DNA from: JAQVPN01 sp036170435
Lineage (GTDB): Bacteria; Patescibacteriota; Gracilibacteria; BD1-5; UBA6164
Length of the DNA: 7,281 bases
Assembly (NCBI GenBank): GCA_036170435.1
Contig: JAVHPF010000090.1
Span: forward strand, 1 to 7,281
Direction: 5' to 3'
Of the stretch, positions 1-6,700 are shown piece after piece. The notes beneath the pieces were generated by a model. It had not been told where the DNA came from and made no database searches. It was given only the letters and a program-made list of their open reading frames with translations. Position numbers and translations under genes: made by a program. The first letter of the stretch is position 1. The number at the start of each line of letters is the position of its first letter.

Positions 1-450
1 GCTATTGAGGCAGCTCGTGCGGGTGAACATGGTCGAGGTTTTGCTGTTGTTGCTGATGAAGTTCGTAAACTTGCTGAGCGTACACAAAAAGCTCTTCAAG
101 AAATCAAAACTACTTTAGATGTAACAAATGAAAGTATTCATACAATTGCTGATTCAGCAAGTGTTAACAGTAAAGGAATTTTAAAAGTTTCGCAAGATTT
201 TGATTCTGTATCTTCAAAAATGCAGGAAATTACTACTATTATGACAAATGGTGCTGATATGGCTCGTAAATCACAAGCAGTATCATCTAAACTTGTTTCA
301 GATGTAGGACAAATTTTAACTAATATTGAGGAGGTTAAGCGGGTTGCTACTAATACATCTAATGATGTCATTAAGGCTGATGAAATTTCAAAACAGGTTA
401 TTGTTGGTCTTGATTCTCAGGATTCAAGATTGTCTAAATTTCGAACATAA
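1..450 (+). CDS. Methyl-accepting chemotaxis protein, C-terminal signalling part (5' truncated)
   Basis: This is the last 149 residues of a chemoreceptor, open at the window edge. It begins inside the highly conserved hairpin tip of the cytoplasmic signalling domain, seen as EAARAGEHGRGFAVVADEVR (residues 3-22) followed by KLAERT. In this family the tip contacts the CheA kinase and CheW, and the following alpha-helical coiled coil returns towards the membrane and carries methylation sites. The rest is a heptad-like helix rich in Ser, Thr, Asp, Ile and Val, ending in RLSKFRT and TAA. There is no C-terminal CheR-tethering pentapeptide. The ligand-binding part lies outside the window, so the stimulus cannot be told. 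The next gene starts 16 bases after the stop, so co-transcription is possible. It reads with the standard code, and all seven glycines are GGN. Confidence 0.95.
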   Translation, partial: AIEAARAGEHGRGFAVVADEVRKLAERTQKALQEIKTTLDVTNESIHTIADSASVNSKGILKVSQDFDSVSSKMQEITTIMTNGADMARKSQAVSSKLVSDVGQILTNIEEVKRVATNTSNDVIKADEISKQVIVGLDSQDSRLSKFRT

Positions 451-456
451 AAGGAG
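451..456 (+). promoter_or_regulatory. Shine-Dalgarno site that fixes the start of the small secreted protein
   Basis: AAGGAG lies directly against a possible ATG at 457 (spacing zero, too close) but nine bases before the ATG at 466. This spacing favours 466 as the true start, which also gives the cleaner MKRL signal peptide also seen in the next gene. Confidence 0.8.
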
Positions 457-465
457 ATGGGAAAG

Positions 466-714
466 ATGAAAAGATTAGCTTTCGCAATGGTCTTGGTTTT
501 AAGTTTTTCTTCGCAGGCTTTTTCAAAGTCATGTGAAGATTATGATAAAGAGTTTATAGCTAAAACTGGAGCTTCAGCTTTAAAGCTGAAGACGGGTGAT
601 TGGGTTCCTCTAAAAGATGAGGCCCAAAAAGCTTTTCCAGGTGAAGCTGATGCTTCAAAGTGTATTCTTCGTAATAACTCAAAAGCTCCGGCTAATGAGA
701 AAAAATCAATCTAA
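466..714 (+). CDS. Small secreted two-cysteine protein of unknown function
   Basis: The product is 82 residues with a Sec signal peptide: a basic start (MKR), a hydrophobic core to about residue 17, and a likely cleavage after AFS (residue 20). The mature part is about 62 residues, hydrophilic, with exactly two cysteines (C23 and C66), which could form a disulfide in the periplasm. I do not recognise a family. The start at 466 was chosen over 457 because of the Shine-Dalgarno spacing. It lies between the chemoreceptor fragment and the porin-like gene, 21 bases before the latter. Its first bases and signal peptide start (MKRL) closely resemble those of the porin-like gene, so the two may be made and exported together. 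Function is unknown; a periplasmic or envelope role is inference from the signal peptide only. Confidence 0.75.
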   Translation: MKRLAFAMVLVLSFSSQAFSKSCEDYDKEFIAKTGASALKLKTGDWVPLKDEAQKAFPGEADASKCILRNNSKAPANEKKSI

Positions 715-722
715 CACGGGAT

Positions 723-728
723 AAGGGA
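723..728 (+). promoter_or_regulatory. Shine-Dalgarno site of the porin-like gene
   Basis: AAGGGA sits seven bases before the ATG at 736, a normal spacing. The genes right of 2157 have no comparable site, which matters for the two-source reading of the window. Confidence 0.65.
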
Positions 729-735
729 AAAAAAG

Positions 736-2118
736 ATGAAAAGATTAGTAATTTCAATGGTAGCGGCAATGGCGGTTTCTTCTTCAGTATTTGCAGGAGA
801 TGATTTGGAAGCACAACTTAAGGTTCTTCAAGAAAGTGTAGCAAAACTTTCTGCACAGATTGAAGAGAATAAAAAGCAAAATTCTGCTGAAATTGCAGCA
901 GTTAAAACAGATATGGCTGAAAAGGCTAAATCTTTTGAATCTACATTGCTTGATGTTGCAAATTCACCGGTTTCTTGGAATGGTGACATGACCGTTAATA
1001 TTGGAACTTCCGGTGGTAAAGAAGCAGGTGTTTCGTATAAAAATGGTATGCAATCAGCGATTCAGGGTAACTTGAAGTTCGGCTATCAAGTAAATCCGTC
1101 CACAAAAGTTCATGCGACACTTAGCGTTGTAAAACCTTTTGGTTCATCATCTGCTGCACCACTTGTCGATTCACAGGCTGGATATACTCCGGGTGATTCA
1201 ACTGCATATTTCAAAGAGTTCTATGCTGAGGCTGAACTTCTTGGTTCTTCTCTTGCTGATCAAGAACTTTGGATGCGCGTAGGTCGTCTGCCTACAACTG
1301 AGGGAGTTGGTCGTGAGGGTATTCTTAATATGAATGCTCGACAATCAATTTATCTTTCAGTAATGTCTGATATGCCTGGTGAAGGTGTTGAGTTTGGTAC
1401 AAAACTACCGGATTATGATGGTTGGTTCAAAAACAATATTTTCCGTGTTGCGGCAACGCAGATCGTGAAAACTGATCCGATGAAAGGAATGACTGGTCGT
1501 ATGATGGTAGATAATGCCTTCGTTTACGGTTTGATTTTCGAAACAACTCCATCATTCATTTCTGATAACTCTATGTTTATCCTTGGTTACATGGATGCAA
1601 GCAAGTTAACAAACGAAATGTTTAATACAAATATTGGGGATTATAAAAACTACTCAGCTTATTGGCAGCAAAAAAATGTCATGGGTAGCGGATTCTCATA
1701 CAATCTTTCCTATACAAAAACACAAACAAATTCTAACGGTAATACTGTGAATTTAGGACCAATTACTGGAAATATGGCTGTGCCTATGACAGATGGTTCC
1801 GGAACACTTGAAGTCGCTACAGCGTATTATGATTTCGGTAAATTCCGAATCGGTGCTGAAGTAAATCATGGAACTGGAGATCTTTATGTATTCAATTCTC
1901 CAAGTATTAACAATCCGTATGATAAATTCAATACAATTGGTACAGCAACTGAAGTTTTTGCGATTTACAACATTAATCCAAACTCATTCGTGAGAGCGGG
2001 ATATTTGCAAATCAACAAAGATAAAATGCGTCCGATGCTTCTTGACTACACTGCTAACGTGAGTGATGGATCTTACGATTCATATGCTTACGGTATGAGC
2101 TACTGTATCCGTTTCTAA
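736..2118 (+). CDS. Outer-membrane beta-barrel porin-like protein with N-terminal coiled coil
   Basis: The product has 460 residues. A signal peptide (MKRLVISMVAAMAVSSSVFA) is followed by a mature start GDD. Residues about 24-75 form a charged heptad-like coiled coil (LEAQLKVLQESVAKLSAQIE and onward). The rest alternates polar and aromatic/hydrophobic residues with many Gly and Asn and ends in Phe (YCIRF), the usual C-terminal signature recognised by the BAM machinery. This layout matches large porin-like proteins of Campylobacterota, perhaps the DUF3373 group (note VGRLPTTEGVGREG near residue 195), but I cannot confirm the family without a profile search. The coiled coil may trimerise or reach towards the peptidoglycan, which is inference. 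Its 41 glycines are all GGN with no in-frame UGA. The gene ends in TAA and runs straight into a hairpin terminator. Confidence 0.85.
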   Translation: MKRLVISMVAAMAVSSSVFAGDDLEAQLKVLQESVAKLSAQIEENKKQNSAEIAAVKTDMAEKAKSFESTLLDVANSPVSWNGDMTVNIGTSGGKEAGVSYKNGMQSAIQGNLKFGYQVNPSTKVHATLSVVKPFGSSSAAPLVDSQAGYTPGDSTAYFKEFYAEAELLGSSLADQELWMRVGRLPTTEGVGREGILNMNARQSIYLSVMSDMPGEGVEFGTKLPDYDGWFKNNIFRVAATQIVKTDPMKGMTGRMMVDNAFVYGLIFETTPSFISDNSMFILGYMDASKLTNEMFNTNIGDYKNYSAYWQQKNVMGSGFSYNLSYTKTQTNSNGNTVNLGPITGNMAVPMTDGSGTLEVATAYYDFGKFRIGAEVNHGTGDLYVFNSPSINNPYDKFNTIGTATEVFAIYNINPNSFVRAGYLQINKDKMRPMLLDYTANVSDGSYDSYAYGMSYCIRF

Positions 2119-2158
2119 AAACAAAGCCTGAGCTTATGCTCAGGTCTTTTTTGTTTTT
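2119..2158 (+). terminator. Rho-independent terminator, probably bidirectional
   Basis: CCTGAGC (2127-2133), loop TTAT (2134-2137) and GCTCAGG (2138-2144) form a perfect seven-pair stem, followed on the plus strand by TCTTTTTTGTTTTT. The A-rich stretch before the stem could lengthen it and gives a T-rich tail (CTTTGTTTTT) on the minus strand too. It directly follows the porin-like gene. It is also two bases from the recQ stop on the other strand, so it could end both transcripts if this junction is real DNA. The piece join must lie in or next to it. Confidence 0.88.
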
Positions 2159-4508
2159 ATAAATCTTTTTTTCGCGTCATAGCGAGACTTATTTTTATGT
2201 CAAAATAATTTATATCTGGAGAACAAAGTTCTTTTATTGGTGAGAGTTTTGTTATATCAAGTTTGTTTGAAATAATTATTTCTTTTATAGATTTTAATTT
2301 AGAAAAATCAGAAAATTTCATTATTTCAGCTAAGCTTAATTTATCAAAATTATAGAGTTTCACTATATGATCTTCTATAGTTTGAGTTCCAAAACCTCTA
2401 TCTTCTGCTATTTCTTTGATAGTTTTTTCCATTTTGAGTAAAGTCAGAGTTTGAGTGTAAGTATCGATTTTTTCAACTGGTATTTTGATTGCTTTTTCTC
2501 TTTTTGATTTTCCTGATGCAATAGCATTTTTATATTTTGAAATTTTTCAGTATAACATTGCTTGAAGGGAATTATTTTCATCTAGCAATAAATCATTATT
2601 GTAAATTGAATTTTTTCATTTTTCTGTAATTCAGATTTTTGGATATTGTCCGAAACTTCTGTATAAAAATCAAAGTTCAAGTAAAGCTTCAAAAATAGCT
2701 CATATTACATCTTTGTTTAATTCTCCAAGTACAGAATAATCTTTATCCACGTCCAAATTCCATTCTATAATTTTCTTTTCTTTTGCTCAAACGAGTACTC
2801 AAACTAAGGTATTTAATCCAAATTTATTATCAAATCTTTTTATAAATTCTAGAATAATCAAGAAAGTAGTATAGTGAATAATCTCTTCTACTTCTCAAGA
2901 AATGAATTTGTTTTTATCTAGACAATAATCACAAGCTCAGCAATTTTCTCATAAGTTTTTTAAATCCTCTTCATCTCAAAAATAAGTCAAAATGAATTTT
3001 TTCCTACAACCTGGTTTGAAAAGCAATTTTTTAATTTGTTCAAGTTTGAAATATCATTCTTCTTTAAGTAGGTTTTGATGATGCCATAAAATAGGAACTT
3101 CTTTGTGAGTTTTTTTCGGCAAAACTAGAGTTATTCATCTTCATCTAAAATTATCACTTTCAGAATTATCTCCATCAAATCATCTTTTTACAATATTGTA
3201 CTTTTCTAGTATTTTTATAATACTTCACACTTTCATGTCATTTTTAAGTCCAGTTTCTCGAGCTATAAGCTTGTATGTTTTAAGAATTTGATGACCACTT
3301 CATTCTCAGATTTTAAATCAGTCATATAGATAATCATAAACTTTATAAATATCATCTTCTGGTGGATAAGCATTATCTATGAAAAATTCTTGAATAATTG
3401 AATCTTGGTATGAAGCAATAACTATAGAATAAGATTTTTTTCCATCTCTTCAAGCTCTTCATGCTTCTTGATAAAAATTTTCTATACTTCAAGGTAGATT
3501 ATAATGCACTACATATCTAATATCTTTTTTATCAATTCCCATACCAAAGGCATTTGTCGCAACAATTACATCATAATTGGAATTCATAAAGAAATTTTGT
3601 TCAGATTCTCTGAAACCTGCATTCATTTCTCCAGTATATTTTCATACATTTACTCAATTTAATCGCAAGAAATTATATACTTCTCAAACGGCTTTAATAC
3701 TAGAACAATAAACTATTCAATATGGAGGAGTTTTTTCGATTATTTCAAGAAGTTTTTCTAATTTTTCTCGAGTTTTTGAAATTTCTCTTACAACAAAAAT
3801 CAGATTTTTTCTATCAAATCATTTTGTGAACATATTATATTTTGCAAGTCCAAGTCTCTCAACTATATCTTCTCTTACTTTTTTTGTAGCAGTTGCAGTT
3901 AGTGCCAGAATAGGGAAGTGTCTCTTATTTAAGTCCCCCTTATCAAGGGGGTGGCTGAAAGCCGGGGGATTTCTGAGGCTTTCAATAAATCCTTTTATCT
4001 TCAAATAACTTGGTCTAAAATCATGTCACCATTGGCTTATACAATGGGCTTCATCAATAGCGATAAGTGAGATGTTTATATTTTTTATAACTGATAAAAA
4101 ATAAGAATCATTTAGTCTTTCCGGAGCTATGTACAAAAATTTTATTCGTCATTTTGATTCAGAATCATTTTGTGCTATTTCATCCAAAATAAATTCTTTT
4201 TCTTGAGGTGATATAGTAGAGTTTATAAGTTCAGCTCTAAGCCCAAGAGAATTTAATTTATCTACTTGATCTTTCATCAGAGAAATAAGCGGGGAAATAA
4301 TTATCGCAAGTCCAGGAAGATAAACTCCAGGGAATTGATAAGTAAGAGATTTTCATCAACCAGTCGGCATAAAAACAAGAGTGTCATTTTGGCTAATGAC
4401 ACTTTCTATAATTTCCAGCTGACCTTCTCTAAAAGATTCAAGTCAGAATTTGTTTTGTAGTAATTGTTCTAGGTTTTTTTCCCCAAGAGGACTTGTTTCA
4501 CTGCGCAT
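2157..4508 (-). CDS. recQ: RecQ family ATP-dependent DNA helicase (read with UGA = Gly)
   Basis: RecQ unwinds DNA 3' to 5' in recombination and fork repair. Read with UGA = Gly this is one 783-residue frame ending in TAA. Seen in order: FG..SFREGQ (about 21-29), Walker A MPTGGGKS (47-54, G51 and G52 both UGA), YIAPERL, DEAH (152-155) with CISQWGHDFRPSY, LTATAT, YGIVYCSS, VATNAFGMGIDK, QEAGRAGRDG (347-356, G350 and G353 UGA), a zinc cluster C501, C523, C526, C529, an RQC winged helix (about 540-640), and a C-terminal helix-turn-helix (about 685-720, KEIAEDRGFGTQTIEDHI) in place of an evident HRDC domain. About 32 of 56 glycines are UGA. Oddities are a 14-residue repeat-encoded insert (180-193) and about 100 extra residues between motif VI and the zinc cluster. 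ATG at 4508 lies two bases after the tatD stop and has no Shine-Dalgarno site. Confidence 0.95.
3931..3972. repeat. 42-base palindromic element inserted in frame in recQ
   Basis: The outer arms AAGTCCCCC (3931-3939) and GGGGGATTT (3964-3972) pair at 8 of 9 positions. Inside are two smaller hairpins: CCCCCTT-ATC-AAGGGGG (3935-3951) and GGCT-GAA-AGCC (3953-3963). It is a GC-rich island in very AT-rich DNA and is 42 bases long, exactly 14 codons, so the recQ frame survives. It encodes NPPAFSHPLDKGDL (residues 180-193) between FRPSYLKIKGFIESLR and the motif leading into ALTATAT, where other RecQ proteins have a short loop. It resembles small mobile palindromes that insert in genes, such as Rickettsia palindromic elements, in behaviour; I cannot name the family. 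Confidence 0.82.
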
Positions 4509-4510
4509 TT

Positions 4511-5466
4511 TTAATTTTTTAATCAAAATATTTCTAGGCTATTTTTCCAAATTTGAGATTTTATTGTTTCAGGAGTTTCTTCTCTAATATCTATTATTTT
4601 AGCTAGTACATAACTTACATAAGCTGGTTCATTTGTTTGACCTCTTTTTTTCTGTGGAGCAAGATATGGACAATCAGTTTCCACAAGAATTTTATCAAGT
4701 GGGATAACTTGTGCTACTCTAGCTACATTTACAGCATTTGGATAAGTAACAATTCCAGAGAAACTTATTTTGCATTCATCTGAATAATAAAGTGCTTTGT
4801 AAGCATAATCTAAATCTTCAGAAAAACAGTGAAGTATGAATTTTTTAAATCCTGTGTCTTGCAAAACTCTAAGTGTGTCATCTTTTGCTCGTCTTGTATG
4901 AACTACAAGTGCTAAATCATATTTTTGAGCTAAAGCTATTTGAGCACGGAAAAATTTTTCTTGNNNNNNNNNNNNNNNNNNNNNNNNNNNNNNNNNNNNN
5001 NNNNNNNNNNNNNNNNNNNNNNNNNNNNNNNNNNNNNNNNNNNNNNNNNNNNNNNNNNNNNNNGTGCTAAATCATATTTTTGAGCTAAAGCTATTTGAGC
5101 ACGGAAAAATTTTTCTTGCTCAGATTTAGTATGTTCTAAATCTTCTTCAGAAGTTCTAAAAAAATCAAAACCACATTCTCAAATTGCTACTATTTTTTCT
5201 TTATTTGAAAGATATATTTCTTCTAACTTTGCAATAGTTTCTTCTAATTTTCATTCATACAAATATGTGTCGTTTGGATGTATTCAAACTGAAGCATAAA
5301 TAAAATCATATTTTGAAGCAAGTTCAACTGACCTAATAGAGCTAGGAATATCTATTCAAATTGATGTAATTTTTGTGATTCAAGCTGATTTCATATTTTC
5401 AAGAATTTCTTCTTCTCTATCAACTAAATCTCATAAATATATATGTGTATGTGTATCAAAAATCAT
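4511..5466 (-). CDS. tatD: TatD family metal-dependent hydrolase/DNase (interrupted by an artificial gap)
   Basis: TatD proteins are two-metal TIM-barrel nucleases linked to DNA repair and quality control. As printed the frame is broken by 100 Ns. When the Ns and one copy of the 55-base duplicate around them are removed, 801 bases remain, coding for exactly 266 residues, normal for the family. All metal ligands are present: H6 and H8 (FDTHTH), E97 (AIGECGFD), H138 (LVVHTR), H161 (ILHCFSE) and D213 (VETDCPYLAP). Other family blocks are VGIHPND and the ending NSLEIFGLKN. The last glycine (263) is UGA at 4523-4525; with the standard code the protein would stop there and lose its family-typical tail. 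About seven glycines are UGA. ATG at 5466 follows an in-frame TAG at 5494-5496 and lies 17 bases after the permease stop. recQ follows two bases downstream. Confidence 0.93.
4909..4963. repeat. 55-base sequence at the left edge of the gap, repeated at 5064-5118
   Basis: These 55 bases are identical to 5064-5118 on the other side of the Ns. Both copies encode the same TatD residues (around EKFFRAQIALAQKYDLAL). This is overlap of two contig ends left unmerged, not a biological repeat. Confidence 0.93.
4964..5063. other. Assembly gap of exactly 100 Ns
   Basis: A round-number run of N is a scaffolder placeholder. The flanks overlap by 55 bases and the gene joins seamlessly when they are merged, so no sequence is likely to be missing here. 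Confidence 0.95.
5064..5118. repeat. 55-base sequence at the right edge of the gap, identical to 4909-4963
   Basis: This is the second copy of the contig-end overlap. Reading tatD from 5466 through this copy and then continuing from 4908 gives an uninterrupted frame. Confidence 0.93.
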
Positions 5467-5483
5467 AGGTATTTTAGTTAATT

Positions 5484-6689
5484 TTATCTTTTTCTACTTA
5501 ATCTTATTTCATTCTCAATATGTTCTTTTGTATCATCTTTTATTCAATTTTCAACTTCTATTTTGACTTTAGTTTTACTGATTATTTTATCGATATCCGT
5601 AAGTAATTCTACTCCTAAATAAAATATACTTATTCATATTAAAAGCCCTGCAAATCACATAAAATGTTCTGAGACAATAAGTATAATAAAAGTTAAGCTC
5701 ACAGGAACTTCGATAAAGCTAGATACTATTTTGGGATTTAGATAATAAGCTTCTACAGCATGAACTATTGCTACAAGTAAAACTACAGCAATAACTGCAT
5801 TTACTCATCAAACCATTGTATAAGCAATAATTATAAGTGGAATTGATGTTATAAAAGTTCCAAGAACTGGTATAAAACTAAGTAAAAATACAAAAATTCA
5901 AAGAGTTAAGATATATGGAAAATGATTTGGAAAGAAAAATCAAATAGTAATAAGTCATATTGTAGTTAATATAGAATTTGCTGTAGCAATTATTGCCTGA
6001 GCTTTGAAAACTAAACCAAAACTTCTAGAAATTTTTTCTAAAATTACTGAATATTCTTCATATAAAAATCTAAAATTTGATTTTTTTATTCATTCTAAAT
6101 ATTTTCCCAGTTTTTTTCTATCAGTGATAAATACATAACTAAGAATAAGAGCTAAAACTAATTGTAGAATAACTCAACCAGCTTTTTTTAAATTATCATA
6201 AATTTGAATTATAATTGCATAGTTTTGTGATGAAAACATTTGTTGCATACTTCAACTTATTTGAGTATTTAAACTTCTAATTTCATTTAATTTTGTAGTA
6301 ATAGAATCAATTTGACTAGCTAAAATAGGAACATGTTTAGGTATTTCAGAAAGTTCTTTTGTAAGTCTTGGAACTATATCATAAATTGCAAAAACCAGAA
6401 CAGAAACAAAAATTAAATACTCTAAAATTATTATTATATTTAGACTTAAAAATTTCTTTAAGAATTTTTTTCTTTTATCATTATTACATATTCTATTTAG
6501 AAGCAAATCATATTTTTCTTTTAAAAAAATTCAAAGTGCAAAAAATAGATATGAAAATATAAAAGTTAGGAAAAAAATTCCAAGAAAATCAGAAAAAATA
6601 TAAAAAAATGCAATAAGTAAAAAATATGCAATAAACTTTTGTATAAAAGCTTTAGAAAATAGTAGTTGTAAGATTTTTTTGAATGTCAT
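5484..6689 (-). CDS. AI-2E/UPF0118 family membrane permease (read with UGA = Gly)
   Basis: The product is 401 residues of very hydrophobic protein with about seven to eight membrane helices. Family hallmarks are an N-terminal pair of helices, a soluble helical segment (RLTKELSEIPKHVPILASQI, about residues 104-123), then AGGVILQLVLALILSYVFIT (170-189), AQAIIATANSILTTIGLITI (230-249), the loop LSFIPVLGTFITSIP (270-284), and the late motif EAYYLNPKIVSSFIEVP (313-329). The family includes the E. coli TqsA exporter and Na+/H+ antiporter-like members. The real substrate is unknown, so an AI-2 role should not be assumed. About twelve glycines are UGA, including GG in the helix at 294-295. ATG at 6689 follows an in-frame TAA and has no Shine-Dalgarno site. 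The gene lies 11 bases after yvcK and 17 before tatD, and ends in TAA. Confidence 0.9.
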
Positions 6690-6700
6690 ATATTTTTTGA

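Noticed and set aside
138..371. Minus-strand 77-residue frame
   Set aside because: It is antisense to the conserved chemoreceptor coding region and has no supporting signals.
2157..2432. A separate 91-residue helix-turn-helix regulator
   Set aside because: It is the C-terminal domain of recQ, in the same frame and joined through UGA glycine codons.
3931..3972. Intragenic transcription terminator
   Set aside because: The hairpins are GC-rich but not followed by a proper T run on the recQ strand, and the sequence is in-frame coding.
4266..4460. Plus-strand 64-residue reading frame
   Set aside because: It lies antisense within the RecQ N-terminal motifs, with no start signal or family resemblance; likewise the plus-strand frames at 3826-4008, 5375-5566 and 6368-6562.
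2157..4508. recQ as a decayed pseudogene full of stop codons
   Set aside because: All internal stops are UGA, never UAA or UAG, and they fall on conserved glycines; the frame never shifts over 783 codons.
4873..5070. Plus-strand frame across the gap
   Set aside because: It runs through the Ns and is antisense to tatD.
4909..5118. True direct repeat such as a CRISPR unit or transposon target duplication
   Set aside because: There are only two copies, exactly at the two edges of a 100-N placeholder, coding for the same TatD residues.
5484..6689. Assigning the permease as an autoinducer-2 exporter
   Set aside because: The family name is historical and members move different substrates; nothing in the sequence shows AI-2.
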